DNA of 25,281 nt from JAPUDQ01 sp039916485 (GTDB lineage Bacteria; Patescibacteriota; Saccharimonadia; Saccharimonadales; Saccharimonadaceae): NCBI GenBank assembly GCA_039916485.1, contig JBDSLH010000023.1, positions 1-25,281 of the forward strand, written 5' to 3'. The position numbers were made by a program, and so were the translations under genes. A model generated the notes under the pieces. The model saw nothing but the letters and a program-made list of their open reading frames with translations. It ran no database searches and was not told the DNA's origin. This document shows, piece after piece, positions 1-7,207 of this stretch (positions are counted from its first letter, which is position 1; each line of letters opens with the position of its first letter).

Positions 1-75
1 TGGCTCCGGCGGCTGGATTCGAACCAGCGACCAATTGATTAACAGTCAACTGCGCTACCGCTGCGCTACGCCGGA
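1..75 (-). tRNA. tRNA-Asn (anticodon GUU), CCA encoded
   Basis: The minus strand folds as a complete cloverleaf. The 7-bp acceptor stem (TCCGGCG with CGCCGGA) is perfect, the D-arm is GCGC-AGCGGTA-GCGC, and the anticodon stem GTTGA/TCAAT encloses loop CTGTTAA with anticodon GTT. The T-arm is GCTGG-TTCGAAT-CCAGC. Discriminator G is followed by an encoded CCA at the first three bases of the window. The 5' ten nucleotides overlap the end of the GIY-YIG reading frame, and the 5' half is duplicated upstream at 328-366. Confidence 0.96.
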
Positions 76-311
76 ATATATGAGTGTATAAACTCTCGTC
101 CTCTTGAACTTTTAAGCTGTTTCTCGCACTTTAAAGCTTCAGAGCGACTGGCAACTGATTCTTGATAAATCAGCTCCCACTCACCCTCAAATCTAGCTGT
201 AAAATGATTGCCTCGCTTCATATTGTGCTCTGCAAGTCTACGGTCAATACCAGATGTTTGTCCGATATAAATCTTCATAACCTGCCTATTGTATAAAGCA
301 TAGACTATCAT
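66..311 (-). CDS. Small GIY-YIG nuclease-family protein overlapping tRNA-Asn
   Basis: This 81-aa protein is a stand-alone GIY-YIG domain of the UPF0213/YhbQ type. The VYALYN segment (residues 3-8) holds the GIY-like strand, IYIGQTS (14-20) is the YIG strand, and the basic helix GIDRRLAEHN follows. A conserved Glu occurs in SRSEALKCEKQLK. The family has a metal-dependent nuclease fold; members act on DNA ends, repair intermediates or as homing-type nucleases, and the substrate here cannot be read from sequence. The last codons (Ile-Pro-Ala-stop) are read from the first bases of tRNA-Asn, so the TAG stop is tRNA positions 8-10. ATG at 309-311 lies 6 nt after a TATACT box, suggesting a leaderless message. 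Flanking tRNA half-copies suggest it arrived as a unit. Confidence 0.85.
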   Translation of the reverse strand: MIVYALYNRQVMKIYIGQTSGIDRRLAEHNMKRGNHFTARFEGEWELIYQESVASRSEALKCEKQLKSSRGREFIHSYIPA

Positions 312-317
312 ACCATG

Positions 318-323
318 AGTATA
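318..323 (-). promoter_or_regulatory. Putative -10 box (TATACT) for the GIY-YIG gene
   Basis: TATACT on the minus strand ends 6 nt before the ATG, the same spacing as the TATAAT before galE. Transcription would start at or next to the A of the ATG, giving a leaderless mRNA. No -35 at good spacing was found. Confidence 0.4.
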
Positions 324-327
324 TAGT

Positions 328-366
328 AGTCAACTGTCCGTCAGCCGACGGACTACGCCGGAATAT
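328..366 (-). repeat. Second copy of the tRNA-Asn 5' half with a replaced D-arm
   Basis: Read on the minus strand, this copy has the acceptor strand and linker (TCCGGCGTAG), then a hairpin, then CAGTTGACT, identical to the intact tRNA up to position T33, just before the anticodon. Four upstream bases (ATAT) also match. The D-arm differs completely: GCGC-AGCGGTA-GCGC in the tRNA, GTCCGTC-GGCT-GACGGAC here (7 perfect pairs, 4-nt loop, 336-353). Homology stops at the anticodon and there is no 3' half, so this is not a functional tRNA. Confidence 0.75.
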
Positions 367-444
367 GGTATGCATAATCGCCTATAAAATGACGATAAAT
401 ACAGATGACATTTTATCCTGTTTTGAGCGGCCTGTAAACAGCCG
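367..444. other. Intergenic stretch with two inverted repeats downstream of the LexA-like gene
   Basis: Just past the LexA-like stop codon is a hairpin at 426-446 (AGCGG and CTG pairing with CAG and CCGCT, one bulged C, TAAA loop). Further on, ATAAAATG at 384-391 pairs with CATTTTAT at 409-416 across 17 nt. Neither is followed by a clear U-run on the minus strand, so they are weak terminator candidates. Nothing else was recognised here. Confidence 0.4.
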
Positions 445-879
445 CTACTCTGATGGTTCGAGCTTTTTCTCGAGTTCAGCGGCTGATCCTTCGTCTATGA
501 GCAATCCAACGGTTTCGATCAATGTGTTGATGTGGTCTCTCTTTGTTTCATCTGGTTTCTTGTGGTAGGCAGTGATTCTCATGTTCACGCGGTCGATGAG
601 CCACTGTCGATGGATCTCGGCGTCACCTTTAGGTACTGCCTGCTTCGTTGTGGCGACACTTGATGATACAACCGATATAGATCGGGCTGAATTATCTTTT
701 TTAATCAAATGGCCTTTAGCTATGAGGTTATCTATATGTGTCGCAACTGTAGACACAGATTTATAATCAAGAGATCGCATAATCTCACGATAGCTCGGCC
801 CGTATCCATAGCCTTTTATAAAGCCATCGATAAACTGCAGTAGCTCACGCTGTTTTTTGCTTGGTCGACTTTCGTCCAT
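445..879 (-). CDS. LexA-type winged-helix DNA-binding protein without peptidase domain
   Basis: The 144-aa product has an N-terminal LexA-like winged helix at about residues 7-70: KKQRELLQFIDGF, then GPSYREIMRSLDYKSVSTVATHIDNL, then the wing KGHLIKKDNSARSI. LexA has the same order, including the GPSxREI helix start. Residues 71-144 are a Ser/Lys-rich linker and a charged helix ending near LEKKL; the S24 serine-lysine autoprotease domain is absent, so RecA-stimulated self-cleavage is not expected. The frame stays open up to 981, but ATG 877-879 is preferred because AAGGAAAGAAG precedes it and the methionine abuts the domain. It overlaps the GtrA stop by 35 bp, so the two are probably co-transcribed and coupled. 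Role: a DNA-binding regulator with unknown targets. Confidence 0.78.
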   Translation of the reverse strand: MDESRPSKKQRELLQFIDGFIKGYGYGPSYREIMRSLDYKSVSTVATHIDNLIAKGHLIKKDNSARSISVVSSSVATTKQAVPKGDAEIHRQWLIDRVNMRITAYHKKPDETKRDHINTLIETVGLLIDEGSAAELEKKLEPSE

Positions 880-1336
880 TTTTCTTCTTTCCTTGATACC
901 TGATCGATGAATAACGAGTGTGATCTGGCTGAAATACCCAGAAATGTAGCCCGAGGAATGTCCAGATAGTGAAGAATGCACCTGCTACAAACTGGCCAAT
1001 GTATGGCGAAATCCCGAACTGGTCGTTGAGTGTCTGGACAATAAATATATTGAGGAAGAAGTTGAGGACCATAAAGATGATAAATCGCCGGATCTCCTGC
1101 GAAGATTTGCGCTTATTACTATCCTCGTTATATATCCAATGGCGGTCTAAGAGGAAAAATACTATATTACCCGTGATAGTTGCCATGATAAAACTGATAG
1201 GGTACGGGATCTGTGCAAATGTATCAAACACAAAATAAGAAAGATACGTCACCCAAAATAGGGCATTACCGGCGACTTGGACCTTCAAAAACTCAATGAG
1301 AGTCTTTATTCGACCTTGCTTTTTCTTTTGTGACAT
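845..1336 (-). CDS. GtrA-like four-helix membrane protein
   Basis: The 163-aa protein has four hydrophobic segments (about residues 17-40, 44-65, 85-105 and 112-135), a GNIVFFLLDRHWIY motif after the second, and a basic C-terminal tail. This matches the GtrA/DPMS family, thought to move or help use polyprenyl-phosphate-linked sugars across the membrane. In this window the natural partners are the GtrB/DPM1-like enzyme at 13679-14638 and the GT-C-like protein at 16925-18478, although neither is adjacent. The ATG lies 6 nt after CATTAT on the minus strand. It sits downstream of the SGNH gene and upstream of the LexA-like gene on the same strand. Family call is good; the carried sugar is unknown. 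Confidence 0.88.
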   Translation of the reverse strand: MSQKKKQGRIKTLIEFLKVQVAGNALFWVTYLSYFVFDTFAQIPYPISFIMATITGNIVFFLLDRHWIYNEDSNKRKSSQEIRRFIIFMVLNFFLNIFIVQTLNDQFGISPYIGQFVAGAFFTIWTFLGLHFWVFQPDHTRYSSIRYQGKKKNGRKSTKQKTA

Positions 1337-1342
1337 CTATCT

Positions 1343-1348
1343 ATAATG
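1343..1348 (-). promoter_or_regulatory. Weak -10 candidate (CATTAT) for the gtrA-like gene
   Basis: CATTAT on the minus strand ends 6 nt before the ATG, matching the spacing of other leaderless-looking starts in the window. The hexamer is weaker, and TATCAT three bases upstream is an alternative. Confidence 0.25.
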
Positions 1349-1381
1349 ATAGTGGTTTTCGGCCCTTTTGACCAGAGAGCC

Positions 1382-4300
1382 CTAGAACTTGATCTTGATA
1401 TTTCCTCGTCCGACTTCAGTTGGAGCTACAAAGTACAGCGGCGTTGACCCGTAGTTACCGTCCGACGCGTAGATTGTCATGTCAAATACATCATGAGCAA
1501 TCGGGCTGAGCCGTTCACCGTCCCTAGCCGATACCGTAAATGAGACATTTTGTTCTATAGAATCTCTTTTCAGAATTCCTTGACCACGGAATATGCCTAT
1601 CTCTTGGTTAGACCCGGTCGTTGTCAGCCAGTTGATCTGTGTAGCGTTCAACTCAAATCCATGACAATTGATGGCTTTCGATGGCTGGTTACAGTTACTA
1701 CCAGTTTTATATGCAAACTGGAAATCACTCTGCGAGGTAACATTGCCATCACTCCCGTATCTCAGGCTAAATGCAAATTTACCTTGTCCGCTTGTCGACT
1801 GACCAAGCCATGGAAGTTGGGTATTGCTTGATCCTAGCTCGATAGTCCGTGCCCCACGAAGCCTCACGCCATTTGTTGCGTCATAGACTACGAGGTAGTC
1901 GCTTTGCGTTGCGCTCCAGTTACCAGCAGCATCCTGCACGCGTGCGCTAATTTTATAGACGCCCGTCCCGAAGCTTGTTCCCAAAACTGTAGACGTATTG
2001 TTGGTATCGAATTGCAATGTCGCTCCGTTACCGAAACCAGGGTCTTCTCCTATGAAGTACTCCGCATCGTATACAGTACTGATTGTTTCTGTAGCGTTTG
2101 CCGTTAGCTGAGAATCCTCGCTAACACTCTTAGGATTCTTGCTCCATTGTAGAAGCCCGAGCAGTGGAGCCGTTTTATCAATTTTGACAGTATGATTACC
2201 TGATACGCAATTACCTGCCTGGTCGCAAACCGAGTCACTAGTATACGCATGCTCACCTTCTAGAATTGCTACGGTATCCACCGGGTTAGTGACAGTACTT
2301 AGGTTGTCACTCGCGACCCAGTCTATGTTAACGTCTCGGTTAAACCAGCTGTTTTGGCTTGGAGATTCGGCAATATTTGCGGTTACTAGAGGATCTGTTT
2401 TATCTAACTTAATTGTCACAGAACCTGTCGCACAATTTCCGGCCTGATCGCAAACCCCGTTACTTGTATATGTATCTTCGCCTTCTCTGTCTACAATAAT
2501 CTGAGCAGGAGCCGCAAGCTCAGTATCTGTATCATCGCTCACGTTCCACGTTATAGACACATCGTCCTTATGCCACCCATTGTCATTTGGTTGCCGGCTT
2601 AACTGCGCCGTTACGGTAGGCACTGTTGTATCCTTCTTTATATCGATAATCCCATCACAGGCATCATCCACACCGTCTCGGTCTTCATCCTGGTTAATTG
2701 GATTCACTATGCCGCATTTTTCATCTTCGTTTAAAGTGCCATCACCATCGAAGTCTTCAATTGTGTCGTAGACAAATACTTGCTGATACATAGTCATATC
2801 CCGATACAAGCTATCTTTCGTGTTGATGACAATCGTATGCGGGCCAGGATCTGCTGTGTGAGGAATTGCTATAGACCCGGTAACATTTCCATTGGTATCC
2901 GTAGTCATGATACCAACTTGTTGAGGAGTGGAATACATAGTTACTTGCGCTGTCTGATTCGGTGCAAGTCGCACTTGTTCTTGAGATCCACTAAGCGGTT
3001 GCTGCAGCTGAATACTTTCCCCGCGTTTGACTCCAGAATTATTATTGATCTGATATATGCTATCGAAACTTTTTGCGTCAACAACGTATTCCGCGCTGGT
3101 TGTTCCAAATGCAGTAAAGTAACTTGGTATAGGTGGTACGGTAGTGTTGCCACTCGGGCATCGCAGTCCACCAGCTAGTACACATTCTTGATGCTCCAAT
3201 AGGGATTCATCACCTAACTGCGCAGTTATGAAGTTTGCAATCCTGTCGTGACCAACATGGGTAGGATGAAATGATTCGTTTCCGACATCTATATAAAATC
3301 TTATACCGCCAGTCTCGTAGACAACATGTTTGTCATCTCCACCTACCAATCCTTGTACAGCCAATTGATCGTCAGACTCATCGCATAACTGCTTTCCTGC
3401 TAACGAATTTTCCACGTCCAAATAAGTAAAACCTGCTAATTCCGCCGCACTTTTAATGACCTCATTTAAATAGCTGATGACGTTTCTAGCCATTACTCGT
3501 TCTTTAAAGTCTAGACGAACGTTTATTTTGCATTCTTCGGTTAGTGATGCTATTTGCGGATATCCAACAACATAAAATTTTGTAGACTTTCCGGCTTCAC
3601 TCAGCTTTGAATACGTTTTTACAAGCTCTCCATGCAAACTTTGGATTTCTTTTCCAAAGTTATAGCGGAGGCCACCCTCATAAGCACAAGTCCCGGGCAG
3701 AAGACACGATACTAATTTATCCGAGAATTTTATGTCATTTCCACCCACACCGATTGTAGCTACTTTAGGTTTATATTCATTTATGAATTCTATTTGTGCG
3801 GTGCGTCCTGGTGTAAACATTTTTGCCGCTAACTTTTTGCTGTTGAGTATATCGGCTGGTTCTGGGTAATTTTCATATTGTTGAAATCTTCCATTATATC
3901 TGGTTTTTATATCTCTAGAAGTAATAAGATTCTGAATGTCATTAAGTGTCGAACCAGAGCACGCTACGTTATTAAACCTATTGCTTGTTAAGTTTCCCTG
4001 GTTCGCAAGTAGGTGAGAATAAGAACGAGTACTTATATGGCATTTTTCTAGTCCATATGGAAAATTAGTGAGCCCAGACTCGAAGCCATTGATGTCTTTA
4101 CCGTCCCCGTCTGTCCCTTTAATATAATATGTCTCGCCTTCATATTCCCCTTCTCCAGAAGAATAAGAATCACCGAGAGCCAGATAATCCATCAGATGAA
4201 CTTCTTTACCTGGAGCCGTGAGAAGCATTCGATCATATTTACCGTCTGCACGGGGATAGTTATATATCAGATCAGTTGCATCACCTCCGAATATCACCCG

Positions 4301-5200
4301 TGAGATAGTACTTGCTGTTCCTAATTCCGGAAATGCATCTGCCTTGATGTTGCGTGAAGTACATCCAGTAGCTATCACTAGTGGATTTGCACCATAGACG
4401 CAGGTTGCAAGATCATATAGTCGTACTATACTACTCGTTCGGTCACCTCCGGCAACTATAGCGTATCGTCCGTCGTTTGATATGCTCAGATCATATGAAG
4501 GGTCCTGTCCGTATCCATATCCATACGATGAACTTCCAAACATAATTCTATCTTTTGTTTGTGTGTTAATCCGCATAAATCCATGGCTAGTATCTGCAAC
4601 AATCCACTCTCCGTTTTGTGAATAGCCTGCCTTGTTCACACCTAATGGTGTACCGTTGAACCCGGGGAGCACCCAGGAGTTAGATACACGATTGTAATTG
4701 TATTGATCATACCATCCAGTTTTAGTATGCGTAAGCCGTGACTTAGTATTCTCAAACAGGGTTAGATTAAGATAATAGCTCGAGATTCTTTGTCGAAACA
4801 TTAAATATCCCGTTGATCCAAGGCTTGACCAAAGCCCATCCGGTTGACCGTTAATGCGGATAACATTTTCACCTTGGGAATCAACCTTTACATACATCCT
4901 ACTCATAGTCCTCGCATAGCCGACCAATCCAAAATCAGTATGGTACCAGCATGCATCGATAGGTTCTTTTTTGGGGAAACCAAGAATTCTTACGCCATTT
5001 ATTGCCGGATATTGCAGTTCATATTCTATATGCGTATCACAGAATTTTTCATCCGTAGAGTAATTTTTGGTGTCTACTTCAAGTACAGTTTTTTGCATGT
5101 TGCCTGAAGATAGCCAAATTGTCAAAGATTCAGCATTTGTCGCAGACGCAATAGCAGCAACTACCAGAATCGGTAATGTAAGTAGCCATAGTTTTCGCAC
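1382..5200 (-). CDS. Giant secreted SGNH/GDSL esterase with propeller-like, Ca-binding-like and Ig-like modules
   Basis: The 1272-aa protein starts with a signal peptide (cleavage probably after ATNA, residue 23). Residues 60-330 contain strand-rich repeats with SNDGRYAIVAGG, resembling a beta-propeller. Residues 338-665 are an SGNH hydrolase: block I GDSYSSGEG with nucleophile Ser345, Gly416 in ACSGS, block III GVGGNDI with Asn488, and block V SFHPTHVGH with catalytic His645. This resembles the Streptomyces scabies esterase-like branch. An Asp-rich segment at 815-850 looks like thrombospondin type-3 calcium-binding repeats. Two similar modules (about 860-935 and 936-1012) each contain CDQAGNC, and further Ig-like regions reach the C-terminus. 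There is no LPXTG or C-terminal membrane helix. GTG start with GGAG about 9 nt upstream. Probably a surface or exported deacylase; substrate unknown. Confidence 0.86.
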   Translation of the reverse strand: MRKLWLLTLPILVVAAIASATNAESLTIWLSSGNMQKTVLEVDTKNYSTDEKFCDTHIEYELQYPAINGVRILGFPKKEPIDACWYHTDFGLVGYARTMSRMYVKVDSQGENVIRINGQPDGLWSSLGSTGYLMFRQRISSYYLNLTLFENTKSRLTHTKTGWYDQYNYNRVSNSWVLPGFNGTPLGVNKAGYSQNGEWIVADTSHGFMRINTQTKDRIMFGSSSYGYGYGQDPSYDLSISNDGRYAIVAGGDRTSSIVRLYDLATCVYGANPLVIATGCTSRNIKADAFPELGTASTISRVIFGGDATDLIYNYPRADGKYDRMLLTAPGKEVHLMDYLALGDSYSSGEGEYEGETYYIKGTDGDGKDINGFESGLTNFPYGLEKCHISTRSYSHLLANQGNLTSNRFNNVACSGSTLNDIQNLITSRDIKTRYNGRFQQYENYPEPADILNSKKLAAKMFTPGRTAQIEFINEYKPKVATIGVGGNDIKFSDKLVSCLLPGTCAYEGGLRYNFGKEIQSLHGELVKTYSKLSEAGKSTKFYVVGYPQIASLTEECKINVRLDFKERVMARNVISYLNEVIKSAAELAGFTYLDVENSLAGKQLCDESDDQLAVQGLVGGDDKHVVYETGGIRFYIDVGNESFHPTHVGHDRIANFITAQLGDESLLEHQECVLAGGLRCPSGNTTVPPIPSYFTAFGTTSAEYVVDAKSFDSIYQINNNSGVKRGESIQLQQPLSGSQEQVRLAPNQTAQVTMYSTPQQVGIMTTDTNGNVTGSIAIPHTADPGPHTIVINTKDSLYRDMTMYQQVFVYDTIEDFDGDGTLNEDEKCGIVNPINQDEDRDGVDDACDGIIDIKKDTTVPTVTAQLSRQPNDNGWHKDDVSITWNVSDDTDTELAAPAQIIVDREGEDTYTSNGVCDQAGNCATGSVTIKLDKTDPLVTANIAESPSQNSWFNRDVNIDWVASDNLSTVTNPVDTVAILEGEHAYTSDSVCDQAGNCVSGNHTVKIDKTAPLLGLLQWSKNPKSVSEDSQLTANATETISTVYDAEYFIGEDPGFGNGATLQFDTNNTSTVLGTSFGTGVYKISARVQDAAGNWSATQSDYLVVYDATNGVRLRGARTIELGSSNTQLPWLGQSTSGQGKFAFSLRYGSDGNVTSQSDFQFAYKTGSNCNQPSKAINCHGFELNATQINWLTTTGSNQEIGIFRGQGILKRDSIEQNVSFTVSARDGERLSPIAHDVFDMTIYASDGNYGSTPLYFVAPTEVGRGNIKIKF

Positions 5201-5280
5201 CTTCAGTATCTCCGATTACTAGTTAATTTTGATTGTACGCCTTAATAGTATATAAAGCGATACAAATATAGATTTTTTCA

Positions 5281-5286
5281 TACAAT
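5281..5286 (+). promoter_or_regulatory. Putative -10 box (TACAAT) before a mini-ORF
   Basis: TACAAT is followed by AGGCAT and then ATG. The 15-base block TACAATAGGCATATG differs by one base from the galE block at 10737-10751, which supports promoter function. The ATG here opens only a short leader ORF. Confidence 0.4.
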
Positions 5287-5292
5287 AGGCAT

Positions 5293-5307
5293 ATGCTTTG
5301 TATATGA
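5293..5307 (+). CDS. Possible four-codon leader ORF coupled to the next gene
   Basis: ATG CTT TGT ATA TGA encodes Met-Leu-Cys-Ile. Its stop overlaps the ATG of the following gene as ATGA (5304-5307). If the -10 box at 5281 works like the galE one, ribosomes would load here without a leader and reinitiate at 5304. It is short enough to be chance. Confidence 0.25.
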   Translation: MLCI

Positions 5308-5849
5308 CTAAGAAAAAAACATATTCAAGAGCAAATTTTAAATTCGGAGTCTTGTTCGCTATAGGGTTGTTATTAATTGTTGTAATAGCTATATCTGCAA
5401 AAGCCTATATTACTGCGAGCAGCGAGAAGAACGGCTTTAATAGTTTACAAAGTGACATGAAAATCCTTCAAACAAAATTCAATGCTATTGATACTGGCTG
5501 GGAGTATAGTGAATTCTGTAGAAGCGAGGGTGGCGTGTACCAAGGAAATATTCCTAATTGGTGTGGAATAAATATAACAAATACGACTCATGACTTCTCA
5601 AATAAAGAGTTGGAGAGAGTTGGAGAATATAGTACTCTGATCAATGAATTGGGTTCGTTTAAAATAGTCAAACAAATTGGAAAAGATAGAGCCGATTCTG
5701 TATACGCAGTATATGATTATGAGAATTTAAGTAATTCCAATTGCTCCATTAGTACCCTCAAAGCGATCGACCCTAAGACATCCTCGACATCAATGACATT
5801 TGGTTGTTCGCATGATGCACGTGAATTTTACTTTAATAATCTTGACTGA
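5304..5849 (+). CDS. Unrecognised membrane-anchored small protein
   Basis: The 181-aa product has a basic N-terminus (MTKKKTYSRANFK), one strong hydrophobic segment at about residues 13-34, then a polar extracytoplasmic domain. That domain has four cysteines (in EFCRSEGG, NWCGINI, SNCSIS and FGCSHD) that could form two disulfides. The overall shape resembles a pilin-like or type II anchored protein, but no prepilin peptidase motif or known family is recognised. A TTG at 5298 would add two residues; ATG 5304 is preferred because of the ATGA overlap with the mini-ORF. It is divergent from the secreted esterase and ends 9 nt before the convergent ligase-like gene. Function unknown. Confidence 0.7.
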   Translation: MTKKKTYSRANFKFGVLFAIGLLLIVVIAISAKAYITASSEKNGFNSLQSDMKILQTKFNAIDTGWEYSEFCRSEGGVYQGNIPNWCGINITNTTHDFSNKELERVGEYSTLINELGSFKIVKQIGKDRADSVYAVYDYENLSNSNCSISTLKAIDPKTSSTSMTFGCSHDAREFYFNNLD

Positions 5850-5858
5850 TAATAAATT

Positions 5859-7178
5859 TTATTTAAGCTTACTTTTTATAGTTATACCAAGTAATATTCC
5901 TGTCAAAGCCCACCACGTCATACTCAACGGATCATCTGCCCAGACATGGAGTAGCACCCCAATGATGCTTAGTCCGATACCACTCATATATAAGGCTAGT
6001 GCCAGAGGCTGAGATTTATGGACGCCGTAGAGTCTACGCATGATGCCGACAAATAGCAACAGCCATACGATAAGTCCGACGATGCCATATTGCTCTGCGA
6101 GTTGTAGATAATAGTTCTCACTGATCTGCGGGCTCGGTCCATAGTATGATGCAGGGCCACTGCAGCCGGTGCCACAGCCGAGTGGTTCATCAACTATACG
6201 TTCTGTAGTGTCGACAATTGCGGTAGCACGGTCTTCGTTAGACCCAGATGTCAGTCTGGTATCCTTGTCGGACGAGTGGAACACAATCAGACGAGCAGTT
6301 GGCGAAATTAGCGACAGAGAAACCAGAAGCCCGACAGCTATGACTGCCACAACTCCATATTTCCAATACTTTTGTAATCGCTCCACACCGATCGTTGTGA
6401 GGAGCCATATCCCAATAACCGCAAGCGTCGCCAAATATGCACTTCGTGAATGTGATGCAAAGATTGCTATGAGCAGTAGGGTTGAAATTGCTATCTTCTT
6501 ACGTATCGTTACAATCGTCACGAGCGTGACAGCTAGTGACATCACAAGGTAAGCGCCATAATCGTTTGGTCCACGAAGCGTGGCAAAGGCGCGGATAATA
6601 TCGGGACTCTTTTCGCTGATGGTGAGGTATGGAGCAATGGTGACAAATTTTTCATAGCCAAAGTTTGTCAGAAAATCACGTGGGATGACAGTTACCTGTA
6701 GGATACCGACGATTGCCAACACAATTCCTGCGCCAATGATGAACTTCGCGATTGTTTGTAATAATTCTGGTGTCACAACTGTGCTAAATCGTGCCAGCAG
6801 ATAGGCGAGTACAAACATCACGACATAACGCAGATCAAAAGCTACTCCTGCAAGCGTGGCGTCCTGCCCGTTCGTCGCCATCCCGTGTACGGTATAGCCG
6901 AGCACTATGACAGCGAAGAGCACCGCTAGCTGTACCAGACGGTCCCGGATGACGAGTGCCAGCACCTGCCGATTCGATATGATCCAGCCCGCTGTTACGA
7001 TCACTGCCGGTATGAGAAGCAATTCTTTCCACGATTTCCAGATAAACATCGGTCCTATAGTAGTTCCACCCCAGGTCGAGATAAAGGCATGGACAGGCAA
7101 TACCGTTACGATCACAGCAAGTGTTGCCAAGAGGTAGCGCTGCAGCCAGACAGGCATCAGCAGGAGTCGCGTATTCAT
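5859..7178 (-). CDS. O-antigen ligase/polymerase-like membrane protein (Wzy/WaaL superfamily)
   Basis: The 439-aa polytopic protein has about 11-12 hydrophobic helices, a SHSRSAYLA motif in the middle and a large polar loop (about residues 265-335, with Gly/Cys-rich LGCGTGCSGP) before the last helices. This is the O-antigen ligase / Wzy_C layout, in which the outer loop acts on undecaprenyl-linked glycan to polymerise it or transfer it to an acceptor. Sequence alone does not separate polymerase from ligase; the Wzx flippase in the same locus makes either plausible. The frame extends to a TTG at 7193; ATG 7176-7178 is preferred as a normal start. It is divergent from the initiating transferase, with overlapping promoter regions at 7178-7208. 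Confidence 0.85.
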   Translation of the reverse strand: MNTRLLLMPVWLQRYLLATLAVIVTVLPVHAFISTWGGTTIGPMFIWKSWKELLLIPAVIVTAGWIISNRQVLALVIRDRLVQLAVLFAVIVLGYTVHGMATNGQDATLAGVAFDLRYVVMFVLAYLLARFSTVVTPELLQTIAKFIIGAGIVLAIVGILQVTVIPRDFLTNFGYEKFVTIAPYLTISEKSPDIIRAFATLRGPNDYGAYLVMSLAVTLVTIVTIRKKIAISTLLLIAIFASHSRSAYLATLAVIGIWLLTTIGVERLQKYWKYGVVAVIAVGLLVSLSLISPTARLIVFHSSDKDTRLTSGSNEDRATAIVDTTERIVDEPLGCGTGCSGPASYYGPSPQISENYYLQLAEQYGIVGLIVWLLLFVGIMRRLYGVHKSQPLALALYMSGIGLSIIGVLLHVWADDPLSMTWWALTGILLGITIKSKLK

Positions 7179-7185
7179 ATAATAA

Positions 7186-7194
7186 TGGTACAAT
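7186..7194 (+). promoter_or_regulatory. Extended -10 promoter (TGG-TACAAT) for the WbaP-type gene
   Basis: TGG followed by TACAAT ends 13 nt before ATG 7208. The TGn extension matches those before galE and the GT2 at 23857. It lies inside the divergent spacer shared with the ligase-like gene. Confidence 0.45.
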
Positions 7195-7207
7195 ACTTCA
7201 TAGTATT

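Noticed and set aside
426..446. Intrinsic terminator after the LexA-like gene
   Set aside because: A hairpin exists, but the minus strand continues CAAAACAGG with no U-run, so it is only noted as a weak candidate.
2190..2470. DNA-level tandem repeat (phase-variable) from the two CDQAGNC modules of the esterase
   Set aside because: The protein modules are similar, but the nucleotide sequences are diverged and not short in-phase repeats, so slippage is unlikely.
2780..3178. Plus-strand ORF inside the esterase gene
   Set aside because: No recognisable domain, no start signal, and it is fully antisense to a long gene with clear motifs. It is a shadow frame, as are the other short frames inside known genes.
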